Shown piece by piece: positions 1-12,790 of a DNA stretch of 64,000 bases. The stretch's first letter is position 1. The number at the start of each line of letters is the position of its first letter. Location: contig CAADRB010000007.1 of assembly GCA_900708905.1 (NCBI GenBank), forward strand, positions 545,982 to 609,981. Reading direction: 5' to 3'. The stretch comes from Hymenolepis diminuta (Eukaryota > Platyhelminthes > Cestoda > Cyclophyllidea > Hymenolepididae). The position numbers and the translations under genes are program-made. The notes below the pieces were generated by a model. That model worked only from the letters and a program-made list of their open reading frames with translations, was not told where the DNA came from and made no database searches.

Positions 1-789
1 CCTTAACCCCTATTGGACTTTACTGTTACCGACGATTTCATCTGCTTTCCCACGATGAAAATTCTGTAATTTTCTGCTTTGTAGTGGGTAATAGGAGTAA
101 CAAATAAGTATACAATGTAAGAAATAAGAATATTATCTCTGAACCAGTTGTTGAAATCCGTAAGAAGAGAGCACTAATTTGAATTATTTACGGTGCTGAT
201 TGGTAGCTGAGTTAAAGGTATTTGATCAAACGAATCTCGCCGTGAGGTGATATCCTTAAAAATGTAACACTTATGAAGTAATGAATACACACATGTACAT
301 ATATATATTTCACGAAAGCCGAAGAAACAGTAGTATATGTCAAGGTGAATAGTATAGATAGAGGACATCTTGCTCTAGCCAAGCCAGCGTGTAAATAGGG
401 ACTTGATAAGATACATACACTTCCATAAATAAAGCAAAATGAGAAGTGATTCATTTTTAACATTTGACAAAGACTATTCCAAATTCACGAAAAATAGTAC
501 ATGCAAAACAATGAAATGTTCGACGTAAATGGTTAACTACTTCAGGAATAAGATTTAAAAATAAACTTCACATTTCATATTACTATACATGTGGAAGCCA
601 TTGACGCTAAACAAACTTCCCCGTTCTCTGCTAAGCAATAAATCTAATTACTAATTACTCTATTATAGGGTTGATTAATCGATCAATTCAATATCTCTTT
701 GTGTCTGCGACTCATCATGAAATAGAGATTGTGTTAGACTGTGGGAATTCGTGCTTGTATTTACAATACGTACACGTTTCCACACGTAC
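1..789. other. Presumed iRhom intron; no coding exon recognised
   Basis: The iRhom exon ends at 790 with a gtacgt donor on the minus strand. Nothing in 1-789 resembles the remaining luminal domain or the rhomboid membrane segments. I read it as intron, with the rest of the gene off the window. Confidence 0.45.
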
Positions 790-3310
790 TGGCCATTCAG
801 TGACATCTGTGGAGGACCAAGCAAAAGGTCCGGTGGAACGAGGTTCCGTGCAGAACTCCGGATCCAATCCGCACACTGGACCGATTGAGGATGGTGGATG
901 CACATTCGTCGTCAACCGATCTGAGTTGTCCGAGTTGGAATAGGTTCGGCTATCTAACAGGGGTTCAGCCAGGAGTACTCCAGCATCATCTGAGTTGCGC
1001 AACCACGTTGATGTACTCCGAGAACAGAATAAACGACTGGCTTGGTAACAAGTTCCATCCTTCATATTTATACAACATCCGCTTCTGAAAAGATTAATAT
1101 AAAATGTTATTATAATGAAAGGTTCTAAATTACCGTGTAAAAGTATCTGATCTTAACGGGTTTTCCTAACCAACAAACTTCCAGCAAAGTTACAAATGAC
1201 TATAATTGTTTTTTTTCCTCAAATGTGGGTGCATGTTTTCAAACTGGAGCTGAAGAAACAGCGGATGTTTTTTTCAAATCACCTATACCAACAAGCATCA
1301 TACGATCAAAGAATACAGTACATTTGTATTTATTCAACAAAAATGACAGCAATTCATCAAAATTCTTAGTACAAATAAACCAAAAAGTGACTAAAATTGA
1401 ACTTTTAATGACACTAAATAAAGCGTGAGCAGGGCAAACAATGGACTGACTTTCTGAATTCCAAAACTATGGATTTCGTTACCCAGTTCTAAGTTAATTC
1501 AGAATTATCAATTGATTGAATAAAAGTGAATTAATTAAAAATTAAAGTGTTTGTCTAGATTGGAAAAAATTGTTTATATGCAACAGAAAATTCGATAAAA
1601 GTAATTCAGTGAAACTCACTTTCTATCCCAATTCTTTTGAGCCTCAACAACCACTCTGTTTAGTGTTTCATCCACCCGCATACATGGCGAAAAACGAGCT
1701 CCCATCCGAACTAGGTCAGCTTGTTGAGGTCCAATCCAAATATTCTCGTCTTGAACTCGACAAACATTTTCAATATCCAGCGAAGGCATCATCAATTGCT
1801 TCGTCACAATGCGCTCCAAGTTTATTCCAATTGGTGCAAATCCATAACCAATACACGCGAAGATTGTAACCAAGACATGAATGAAACATAACATGTAAGT
1901 GAAATAGGGTCTACAATCAATGAAAAATCAATTATAAACGGAACTCGAAGGTATACATCAATTTAATTAACTGAAACTCGCCTATAATCTAACATACTAT
2001 CATCCACCTGCCGATAGATTTCATCCATCGGTTTGGATTTTTGAAAATACTGTCCTAGAAACTTAAATCTTTCACCTTGTTTACTTTGGTTTGTTTGTTT
2101 ATTTTTTTGAGAACTATAAGGTTTAGTGAGCATTAGAGGTGAAAGAGGAGATGATGTGTCTCTGCGGTAACGGATGAAGTAAGGAGTACCGGCAGCTTCA
2201 ACTGCTGAAGTCTGAATGACAGGATTTTCTGAAGTCCTGGCAACATCTCCAACCTCTGCCAATTCAACAGAATCAAGATTAAGAGGTGGGGGCCGAAGCA
2301 TTGAGAGACGAGAAACAATCGGTCTCTTCGACTCAACTTGTGAGAGGATATGCGCGTCTAAAGCGGCAATATCCTTGGGGACATCAGTCAATTCAACATT
2401 GAAATCCGCTTCTATATCCTCAAGGCCATCAATTTGATCGGGAGTCTTAGAGATTTGGGAGGTGGAAGTTGAGGGGAAGAAAATTCGTCGACCCTGAACG
2501 GGAAGATCGGCGGGCCTAGTAGCGAGAGCTTTTGAATGTGAGAAGACACGTAGTTCAATACAACTGTTGGGTCTTGAATCTACTTTTCCTGGAAGATCTT
2601 TAGCAGGCGCTGAGCAGAGTGCACGTCTGGAAGTGGCATGGGATTTTGAAGAAGAAGCATTCTTGTCCCCACGACGATCGTGAATTGTAGTTGAGCCTCG
2701 ATAGACAGAATCACGTCCAAGAGATTCATTTCCAAGTGGCGAGGAAACAATTGTTCCAGCGGGTAGTTTCCACACCGCGGGTTCAAAGAATGACATCTAG
2801 GTTATGTAATAAAAAAATATTGAAGAAGTAAAGTAATTTAAGATGCCAACCTACTATGCAACAAAAGTCATCCATCCAATAAAAATCAACACAAGTACCA
2901 GCAAGAACAAATCACATTAGAGGATGGCGGGGAGTGCTATTAATCAAGCATGAAGTCAACAAATTAAATAATTATCAAGATTTAGTAGTGAGAGCGCACC
3001 CTTTGAAGATTAGGAGCACCGCTGCTTCGATTTGAATTTTGGCGACGTCTTCGAACCGTTGTATCTATGACCAAATTGCCAAGAGTTCGCAATGCATTAT
3101 TCCGATAAGCCGCAATACCAGAGGGAGAAAATGGCGCAGGAGTTCCTAATTGAGTCATTAGACTAACCTTCATAATAACAAATATGTGAATAATATAATA
3201 ACGTGAAATAATAGGACAGTCTTCAAATACCATACCTGCCGACGAAGCGACTCTCTACGAAGAAAATCAGGCACCGAATCTTGTGGAGCAAAATCGTCAC
3301 AGGATTTGCC
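790..3310 (-). CDS. iRhom (inactive rhomboid, RHBDF1/2-like), partial
   Basis: Middle part of an iRhom, an ER/Golgi membrane pseudoprotease that in animals controls ADAM17 or EGF-ligand trafficking. Exons in transcript order: 3310-3236, 3167-3000, 2796-1982, 1910-1620, 1084-790; all junction phases agree. The first three encode a Ser/Arg-rich cytoplasmic tail, including LRRESLRRQVSL, a likely basophilic kinase site. Exon 1910-1620 opens with PYFTYMLCFIHVLVTIFACI, the first membrane segment, then GPQQADLVRMGARFSPCMR, diagnostic of the iRhom homology domain. Exon 1084-790 carries SGCCINMKDGTC and VCGLDPEFCTEP, the conserved cysteines of that luminal domain. The rhomboid domain lies beyond the left edge, and the start codon was not found upstream of 3310. 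The intron at 1911-1981 begins with GC. The family call is confident; exons upstream of 3310 are unknown. Confidence 0.85.
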
Positions 3311-6300
3311 CTGTAAATTAAAATCAAAAGTGATATTGATTCATCTTATAGGAAAAAATTGGGCCAATCTAATTCGAAATGCCATACCAATTTATCGATT
3401 TTAATTTTTCCATATTTTTTCAAGTTGTATCGCAAGCGTCTGGAGTTCCAATCTTCATTAGTATTAATAAATCCATTAATTAATAGGCCTACGGTCCTTT
3501 CTTTTAATGAACTGTGAGTTGTATTTCTAACAAGTTTGCATATCAAGTAAAGCCAAAAAGAGCATACTGTAAAAGACCATTTTGTGATGACATACGCTTT
3601 GAAACTTCTTCAGTGTCTTCCATTAAATAATCGTTTTTAATCAATTCTTAAGTACATTATACAACCGGATTTAATGTAAAGGCTGATTTACAGAGATGGC
3701 TGCATTTGTTTTTGAGGTCACAGTATCTCACTAAAATGCAATTGAAGTCAAATTACACTTCGTTAATAAGTATAATTCGTATCATCTGTAAACAATTTGG
3801 AAAATTTAATCAAGTTCAGAATTAGTTAACACTTTCGCTTTGACTGTGTTGTCCGCAATATGCATTTACATTGCTTAACCACAAATGAATTAGAAAAAAT
3901 CATCCCTCTTATGTGTTGTCTTGACATCTCAGTGAAAAATTAAAGTACAATTTTGAATTTAATATTGTTAATTTTGTGCACAGTACATATGCCAAGGAAA
4001 TTTCCATACCAGCGTGATTGTAACCTAATCTTCAGCCTAGGTAAGGCAATTTGGGAGCAAAGTTTTCTAATTGAGATAATCTCAAATTCGCAATTAAAAT
4101 TGGCGATATGAAATTATTTTATTGAATTTGACACTCAATTAAACATCTTTATTTTATGTATTTGTAGAAACAATTTAAATAACTTACAATCTATGTATTG
4201 CATTTACATAGATGGTGTGAATGCCTAAGTGACCTGCATGTACTTTTCTAGAGATGTGATGGACTAACGCTTTAAATGGATGTCTCAAAGATAAATAAAA
4301 TATAATTCAAACTAATTGCCCTAGTTCTTGATTTTCTAATTCGTAGTGACATAAATTTCGCAATCTGTGTTGATTGTAGAGGAGGTAATAGTTGATAACA
4401 ATTAATTCAACTACTTTTTTAAATGTGTTTTCAGTTACGAGTATGTAAACATTAATCAGAAAATCCTCCAAAATTTGAAACATTATTACGTTTTTCACCC
4501 TTAACTTATGAATGTTCACACCTATTTAGTTTGTTAATTAATTTTAGACCCAAATCATTTAAAGAACTCATCAAGTCCTTCTTATCAGTGAGAGGATTAA
4601 ATATATGTAATAAGTATACTATTGTACCCCCACTCTTATTGTTCCAAAGTAATCACATCTGCGTATTATGGAGAAGTCAATAGGTTCACAAAAATAACTC
4701 GAATTAACGTTAACGTCAAACTATGCAGGGCCAGCATACATGCGTTAAACACACTAAGAATTCTGCACTATAATTCAAACATATTTATTTTTACATGAAT
4801 TAATATTGTTGGGAAATTGCTATGTATAAGAAAATATTATTTTTCCCAAAATAATTCTTATATGTTAGATTCTATATTTTTCACCTTTTAATTCCCCTTT
4901 TTTTTGGGCGAAACTGCCAAAATAACGATTGTAAATGGGGCATTATTCAAATTGACGTGTGCCGTAAGTAGCAAATTGTGAAACTAAGGAGTCATATCTT
5001 GATCGTAGAAGCTAAGATTACGGCTAATAGCTAATAACAGTGGCAGCAATTCTAAAACAGAACACTAAGTGCATACTGGCCCATAATGCACTGAACAAAC
5101 CACGGTGAGGATTCAAGCGAGTAAGTGAGAGATGAGGAGCAGAGGAGATGAAAGGGAAGCATAGGAGTCGGTAAATAACAAGCGTGTGTATGCCTATGTA
5201 TTTGGGGGGAAATACAAAGAAAATTTGTATGAATCACTTGGTCAAAGACGGGCGTGGGCATATGAGTGCAGGTGTACTTTTAATGAAATGAGACGGTTAT
5301 AGAATCGATTAACGGAGTTAGGCGTGACAGATAGGGGTTTTTAAGTCAAAAAGGCTACACGGATACGAAAATTAACGTGTTTTCACAAAGAATGTGACTA
5401 AAAAGCAATTTTAAAAAGTGTACAGTATTCCTTTACGTATTTTGACACGGTGGTTTGATTTGTTTTGTGAGTCGGATCATATTTATAATCAGTGAAATTT
5501 CTTAGGGAATCAAAAGGTTAGTGACGGTATCCTACAGAAGAGAGTAAATCAAAACGAAAACAAATCTCAAAGAAAAGAAATCCCACGTTGCTTGCAAGTA
5601 GCGTGTCAGATCACTATGTATTACATATATATATCTATATATTTAGTCAGTTAGTTTAACAGAGCGCTGCTAGTGGGAATATTTAATTATATTCTGTAAT
5701 TAAATGTTAATTAGGCAATTTGAACCTGATTCTTATAAGAAATAAATCAGGTCACGCATATTGTTAGATTATTATAATAATATATATTATTTAATATTCT
5801 ATTACAAACAATTTTATTTGAATAATAACGGATGCAGAACGTTTATTCAAAATAAAAAGGAAATTTTTTGCCTCTCCACTCACATGAACTTCAGTATATA
5901 CTACACGTTATTGGCATATTAATCACGCCATAAACGTGAAAGCTCAAAGTCAGATCGCGTCAGGTTACATTAAGGCATGCCGAGGTCACTTGCCATTTAT
6001 CGATTTGATCCCTGTCTGTCCAAACAATTTCTATTACATCGAACATGAAAGCTGACTGACAGTAATGGTTGATTCAATTCTCTTCACCCAACCACAACCC
6101 AATTCAAATGTACGAGGTGGTCCAAACTGTAGTCTTACTTTTGGGTTCGTGCTTACCTATGTGATGCAATAAATATGATTAAATTACGTTATAATCATCA
6201 ACTGTTTATTCCATTAGAGTTTTCATAACCTCTAAGTTGACATAAAAATTTGTTTTGCTGCTTTCCATATGATGAAGTATTGTAATTGAGAAATGTTGAA

Positions 6301-6999
6301 TTATTATAGTTGAAAAATACCGTTTAATATTAAGGGAACAAAGTAGTAGGATCATCTAAAGTTACTTCTCTCAAATAAATGGTCTATGATCTTTATTTGA
6401 CATAGATTAATAAGGGAATTTTTTATGAAGGAGAAATTATTTTGGAGACGTAATGTATAGATTATATTTTACAACTATACCCGAAACCGATATTTCTCAA
6501 AGCCGATCCCATGTCTCTTTAAAAATTTCAGGAAATATTTTTGGTTGGATTGATTTCCTTTTAATCTATTTTCGCTTCTAATGCTCTTATTTGAATTTAC
6601 CAACGGCATCAGAATGATATTGCCTGTAGATATTCTTACAAAGAGTGAATACTACCGAGTAGCAGTCATAATTGATGATGACGATAAATGTGGATGAATA
6701 AATGTTGGAGTCAAATGTAGTACAAAAGGCATGTTTAGTGTCAACTCTTCCGATCAGCAAATTGAATTCTTGGATTAACGAGATGCGATTTTAAAGTTCT
6801 GACGACATATGCATTAAATAAATAAAATAAAGAAAAATTCTGTTAAAGGCAATTAATTTATTTATGAATTGTAGTAAAGTTCAAATACCTGGCAATTATA
6901 AACAGTCCTTTAGAGTTTGGCAATTTGTTTGAACGAGCAAAGTTTAGTATCCGGCTTTGACTTGTTTGACTGTAACATTGCATATTTAGACTTCTAAAG
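3311..6999. other. Intergenic or iRhom 5' region, with one dispersed repeat copy
   Basis: AT-rich DNA between the most upstream iRhom exon I can place and the DDX6 start. It should hold the iRhom 5' exon(s) and the promoters of two divergent genes, but I could not identify them. It contains a repeat copy at about 5040-5405. AATAAA-like and AT-repeat tracts (5620-5645) are present without clear meaning. Confidence 0.5.
5040..5405 (+). repeat. Dispersed repeat family A, copy 1 (diverged)
   Basis: Matches the copies near 30.9 and 51.2 kb in ordered blocks: a GATTCAAGCGAGTAAG-like block, a GGCGATGAG-like block, then AAATACAAAGA, ATGAGTGCAG, GGTTATAGAA and GACAGATAGGG. This is the most diverged of the three. 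No coding capacity is seen. Confidence 0.6.
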
Positions 7000-8422
7000 A
7001 TGGCCAATGAAAAACCCGACGAAAGTTGGAAGGCTTCATTAAATCTTCCCGAAAAAGATGCTCGCATAAAAACTGCTGATGTAGCACGGGCAGAGGGTAT
7101 CTCTTTTGAAAATTACGGACTTAAGATCGAATTACTGAAGGGTATCTACGAGAAAGGCTTTGAATATCCTTCTCCTGTACAGAGATCAAGTTTACCAGCC
7201 TCATTGGAAGGCAGAGATGTTATTGCGCGCGCTAAAAATGGAACTGGAAAGACTGCGGCTTATTGCATCCCTATTTTAAACTCCATAGATACTTCCGTCA
7301 GCGAGATTCAAGCTTGTATTTTGGTTCCAACGAGAGAACTTGCCCTTCAAACTAGTCAGACCTGTATTGAATTAGCTAAGCATATGCAGGTGAAGACTAT
7401 GCTACTAATTGGTGGAACTCAGCTAAAGGATGATTTAATGCGATTGGCCCAGACTGTTCATTTGGTAGTCGGTACTCCCGGACGCTTGATTGATCTCATG
7501 AATCGAGGGCACATTCACCTAAACCACTGCAAAATCATTGCTCTTGACGAAGCTGATAAGTTGCTGTCCGAAGAATTGAGGAATAATGTAGAGCAGATTC
7601 TGGTTAATTGTGCCCCAAAAAGACAGCTTCTCGTTTACTCGGCAACTTATCCGGTAGTCGTGGGATCCTTTATATCAAAGCATCTTAAAAACCCTTTTGA
7701 AATCAACCTCATGGAGCGTCTTACACTTAGGGGAATCACAGAATACTACGCATATGTACAGGAAAGATATAAGGTTGGTATATTTATTTATCTTCTATTA
7801 TTGTATAGGTTCATTGTCTGAACACTCTGTTTTCCAAACTCCAAATTTCACAAGCCATTATATTTTGTAATACTACTCAACGTGTGGAGTTATTGGCTAA
7901 GAAAATTACCCAACTTGGCTATTCTTGTTTTTACATTCACTCTAAAATGTCACAGGATGATCGTAACAGAGTATTCCATGATTTCCGTAGTGGGATTTGC
8001 CGAACATTAGTTAGTACAGATCTCTTCACACGTGGTATCGATATTCCTACTGTAAATGTGGTTATCAACTTTGATTTTCCAAGATTTGGTGAGACATATC
8101 TTCATCGAATTGGCCGTTCTGGTCGATTCGGTCATCTTGGTATTGCCATTAATTTGGTCACGGAGGCTGATAGGTATGTTAAAATTGCATCATAATTTGA
8201 TTTCCTTCTAGATTGGCTTTGAAGAATATCGAACGTGAGCTAGGCACGGATATTAAACCAATTCCCAAGGAAATCGATAAACGACTGTATGTTGCTGAAT
8301 TCCAAAATGAGGCAAATTTGGACGATGAAACTAGAGCTGCTCTTTATCAGGGAAGGATTTATGATATGCCACCCTGGGATAATAATAATAATAACGACAA
8401 TATTAATAACGGTAATGTGTAG
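7000..8422 (+). CDS. DDX6: DDX6/Dhh1/Me31B-type DEAD-box RNA helicase
   Basis: Cytoplasmic ATP-dependent RNA helicase of P-bodies, acting in decapping and translational repression with 4E-T, EDC3 and CCR4-NOT partners. Exons: 7000-7773, 7809-8173, 8212-8422; 449 residues against about 480 in vertebrates. Seen: Q-motif region ending PSPVQ; Walker A AKNGTGKT (78-85); PTRELALQ (about 110-117); TPGR (159-162); DEAD (183-186); SAT (214-216); then [20 protein letters not shown] and [10 protein letters not shown] in exon 2. NPFEINLM and [12 protein letters not shown] place it in the DDX6 branch rather than eIF4A. The C-terminus ends in an Asn-rich tail. Introns are 35 and 38 bases with GT-AG ends. 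ATG at 7000 is the first in-frame start and gives a normal short N-terminus. A TTTAG 14 bases upstream could be a spliced-leader or 5'-UTR acceptor, which is inference. Confidence 0.97.
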
Positions 8423-9000
8423 TGTGCGTTCGTGTGCACTTGTATATACTGTAATTTCAGAGTTCTTTTTATCGCGATATCCATTCCCTCTTTGTAATAA
8501 TCTCCCTTGTATCATATTTTCCACCACTCCTTCCAGCTCCAGTGTGTTTATTTTTTGTTACTAACTCTTCCTCTTGTACATACGTGCGTTTCCTTTCTTG
8601 ATCTGTACAGGTGGACCGTGTTGTCCATGTCTATGCGCTCAGACGATCGAACTAACCGGTGAGATATTCCGGTTCTGTGCTTCGAATTGAACTGTGAAGC
8701 ACTTCAGCCTTTCAGATTGCGTTGGCATTGTGTTTGTTGTTGAGACCCAACAACAAAAACTACCAGAAAGCTTCTTCCCTGTCCCCCTTACGGTCATGAT
8801 GCATTGTTCGCACGTGTTGGATTATACATCGAGGAAAGTTGTGCGATACAATGTTCGTATTTATGCAGATTCGCTCTGGCCTGCAAGATCGTACTTTATT
8901 TGGAAAGTTTGGGTCAGTGTTGTATTTCTCTTGGAGCTTGTTATCAGACTGGAAAAAGAAACTGACTCCGAAGGTTAAATAAATATCACCTTGTATTAAT
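8423..9000 (+). other. DDX6 3' untranslated region (probable)
   Basis: Follows the stop codon without another recognisable gene. AATAAA at 8978-8983 is the first good polyadenylation signal, which would give a 3' UTR of about 570 bases. A 94-codon open frame at 8694-8978 has no recognisable domain and is taken as UTR. Confidence 0.45.
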
Positions 9001-9879
9001 TGTTTTTTGTTGCGTGTTGGTTTTTGGTAGTGCTAGTTAGTTTATGTTGGTGTACTTTGCAATGTTCTTGTTTGTGGAATAGTACTGAGTATGGTTACAA
9101 TGCTGATGTTAGGCGGCTTATATATTGATATTTGACAGACTTGGTCTATTTAGAGGTTCTGGTAAGTAATCTTACTTTGTTTGATATGTGAAGACTGTGG
9201 TGACTGGTTTTCCCGTTGATAAATTGCCATCGGATTTATAAGTAGGTTTTTGCTACGTGCACATGTACGATTTTGAGTATCGCATTCTCCAGATACGAAA
9301 ACACTCGTTTCTAAGGTAGTGGAATTTGACGTGCTGCTGTATATAGCCCCCTGAAATTCAGTGTTATACAGGACGAAAGTAGTGCCTCTCAAAATTTAAT
9401 CGTTTAAGGGGACTGCGTGATTAACTTAACGCGGCACAAGAGGTCAGCCTAAGGTTAGGCTTTTTCGTCAATCAACATGGTCCGTACAGATTTCAAGGTC
9501 GATTCTTGCTTTCCTACGACAATATAGATCGTAGTCACTTTGCTCTAGCTGTAATAAAATAATTTTGATTACTAATTTAATAATATTCGCTAAATCCCAA
9601 AAGCGAAGACTAAATATTCACAGGAGGGAGAAACTGCCAAAAGTGGGCGTCTCAAAATATCCAGATTCATAGAGCTGATTACAGTACTTTCATGCAGATG
9701 CTAAATTGTAGTAACGTTAAGGCCTACTGGGGCTGCATCGATCGAATAGATGGAATAAGTCAAGTCACTCATGTCGCCAGATCAGTTCGGAGATGGCAGA
9801 CAAGCCACTTCCAATTTATTAATCAGTAAATTAAGTTTATATACAAAACATTTCTTCGTTAGACGTCAGTCATGTCTCG

Positions 9880-10030
9880 TCATCGGAGTTTCGGCGTGAT
9901 GATCGATATCTGTTTAGGTATCTATGTGCAGATAGATGAACACACAGAGAGACCACCTGTGGACGCTGTAGTGATCTTATCGTCAGTCGATCATTTTCAG
10001 TCGACAGGTGTTGATAGACATCTGCTGGCT
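9880..10030 (-). repeat. Dispersed repeat family C, copy at 9.9 kb
   Basis: The minus strand shares a block with 63848-63915 on the plus strand: CAGCAGATGTCTA, then a CGACTGACGATAA block at the same spacing, then CCACAG. Flanking similarity fades into a CGCCGA motif. The element type is unknown. Confidence 0.5.
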
Positions 10031-11306
10031 ATAGCATAAACAAATATTCAGCAGGAAAGAAAAATGCCTGATACAAAGGAAAAGAGTTCGAAGTTTCTCG
10101 ATGGACAACACGCTTCCATCGGGAACGATGCTGTTAACAAGAACATCCTTCAAAGAGACACCAAGTATTTTCCCAACGTTGGTTCTTAACCCATACTTGA
10201 GTCTAACCAAGGCTGCCAACTTTCAGCTGTTCTATCACTGAAATAAGTCTCTCTAAGTGGCACTTTGGTGACGAAAAGCCATGCAGTACAGCGACACTGA
10301 TAAGTCTACAGTTTCAGATCGGGAAGCAAGAGCTACAATATTATCAGCAACTGAATTGAGACCACGCTGTCTGATCGAATCGAGCGCATTTATGCTGAAA
10401 TCAGAAGTTAGAAGAGAATATGAAAAGTTCCTTTTAATCAGCAGCAGCTAAGTACTAGCTATTGACACAACTAATATCTACGCAAAAAGTGCATGGAAAA
10501 GTTTCATCAACCTAGGCCAGTGAATATGGTAAGAATAGGTAAATCATTTAGTGAAAATATTTTTTCTAATTCAGATGGAACAAGTTTGTTGTCGGATGAT
10601 GTCTAAAAAGGAGCAATAGATGATGTATTAAGACGAAACTAAAGAAAAAGGCCATCAGAATAAGTGCGGCTACCAAGGTAATCAAAAAACCCAAAGTTAT
10701 AGTGTAAGTGGATGAAAGATAACAAATTTAATAAAAAACCGATGAGTAGGAAATCCGCCTTAATTTTTCAAATTAGTGCTGGCACCTATAGGCACACAAA
10801 ACTGTACCATAGTTATTATTTCCTTAATAGTATTTCTTAAAGATACGCTTAAGTAGAATAATTTTATTTGATCACTTTATGACATTCAACAAGATCTGTC
10901 GCTAGTATGTGCTTGATGACATGAGGACTGTATTAATTTACTATAATTTTAACCGTTCATAAGCTTTTCAAGAAAACTTTATTCTTTTGTTCGGATTTTT
11001 ATTTTAAAAGTCAATCAAGATTTTTCAGTTCACTTTACGGAAATTAGTCATGTGATAAGTGCTCCGAAATTGTACCGGTTTACCTTAAAAACTTACAAAT
11101 ACATTTCACCTTTCCCAGTCTCATTGCCTTTTGCGGCAAAAAAATGGACGCATCATGTATATTTCTTCACTCATTCACCAGCTAATTCATTCATCCTTTT
11201 AATGTTCACCATTAATAGTCGGTAACATAATGTAATGTAATCTTTTTGGGAAAGGTTTGTTACCACACATAGGGAAAAAAATGTGTTTGAAAATATTTAT
11301 CAGAGT

Positions 11307-11340
11307 ATACATATATATATATATATATATGTACATGTAT
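11307..11340. repeat. AT dinucleotide microsatellite
   Basis: Run of alternating A and T (about ten AT units) followed by GTACATGTATACAT, which is itself palindromic. Confidence 0.85.
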
Positions 11341-12616
11341 ACATTTGTGCATGGACGAAGAGAAAATATTGGGTAGGAGTATGCATGTGGAGTGTACAAC
11401 GCTACCAAAGTTAACTAAAGGGATCTTGCGCGCTTGAACATTCTGGAAAGTGCAATCTCCTCAGCAAATCAGCGTTAAATGTTCTTAATGACTAAAAATT
11501 TCAGCATTAAGCCATAATTTGGCAATAAACCCTTTCCCCACGATACCCACTTTGTACTAACTACTTTGGATATAGCCTACCTAATTATCGGGGACAAATT
11601 CATACTAGAGAGTTCTGCTAAATGTTAATTGTACTTGCTTGCAGCTATTTGGTCTTTGAAGAGGATTAGAAGAGTTTAGCCAAAGGCTTATTTGTGTAGT
11701 ATCCACCACACGCTAAAACATCTTATAAGATTTTAGCATCAATAAAGTTTGATATAAAATTCGATAATAATAGACAATGCGAACGCGATAATGTCATTAT
11801 TCATCTTTTTCGACAGATTTGCACAATGAAGGAAAATAGATATGAATAAAGTTCATTTTCTTGTCACATCACTGGACTTTGTGAAAGTGATTGGCATAAA
11901 AATGGATTTTGCTTGAGCCAGCCATACCGTCTACAAGAAGACAAAGGATTATGCTGCATTACCGTATGCTGCTATTTATTTTCCCCCATTTTCGTAGGTA
12001 TAACACGTATTTGTAGGTTCTTGCTAGGACAGTGAATCATCAGTAAAAATGAACAAATCCGCATAATTCCGAGCCTGGCTTAACTCATGTTGCATGACTA
12101 ATGGTAATTATAGGCCACATTGTTTTATTGATATCTGGCAACAATCAGGTAGTGTAGTGGCCATGGATGTAAACCAACCAGAATATGTAGATTTGCAATA
12201 CAGGAAACTGATCGTTCGACTGTGCTGCAATCAGACGTACGTATCGACCGGTCAGAGCGCGTTAGCTGGCACGCCTTTGAGGAATCATTCAAAACCCAAC
12301 CAAATTTAGATCACTTATTAATTGGACATGACACCATCACGACGTAAAAGTTTCCACCCACGGACTATCTTTAATCAACCAAGCAAACTTAGCCTTTGCG
12401 CCCTCCTGACATAAACATTCACACCAAATCGACTTCTTTCGACCTTATTTATAAAAGTTAGAAGGATGACGCCTGTAAGGATGAGGATTTCCAAGTTGTA
12501 GTTCTTACTCAACTGGTAGTAATCGGTTTAGAGGGATAAATAAAAGTGCCCTTCCCCCTCCTACATATTGCTCTTATGACATCAGGCTAACTTCTAAGTT
12601 TACTTACGTTAGCCTT

Positions 12617-12790
12617 AACCAACACTCATCTTGGGTAGAGGATTGACATGGACCCCGCCCCCTTCGCAAAAAAAACCAAATTCTCTTTTAAGTAAACTTA
12701 GCGAGTGTGGTTGGCCATTCCAGTCATTGAGTATGCATCAAATCCGTGACCCCTGACTTCGTAGACAGGCATGTTAATCGGTGCTCTCTA
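12617..12790 (+). repeat. Dispersed repeat family B, copy 1
   Basis: Starts with AACACTCATCTTGGGTAG and continues to a CCCCTGACTTCGTAGA block about 125 bases on. Both blocks recur in the same order near 43437-43600. The first block alone recurs near 60937. No coding capacity is seen. Confidence 0.55.

Noticed and set aside
671..943. 90-codon plus-strand open frame
   Set aside because: Antisense of the iRhom luminal-domain exon 790-1084.
2133..2437. Open frames of 67-73 codons on both strands
   Set aside because: Shadows of the iRhom cytoplasmic-tail exon.
10000..10219. 78-codon minus-strand open frame near repeat family C
   Set aside because: No recognisable retroelement or cellular motif; noted only as part of the repeat context.
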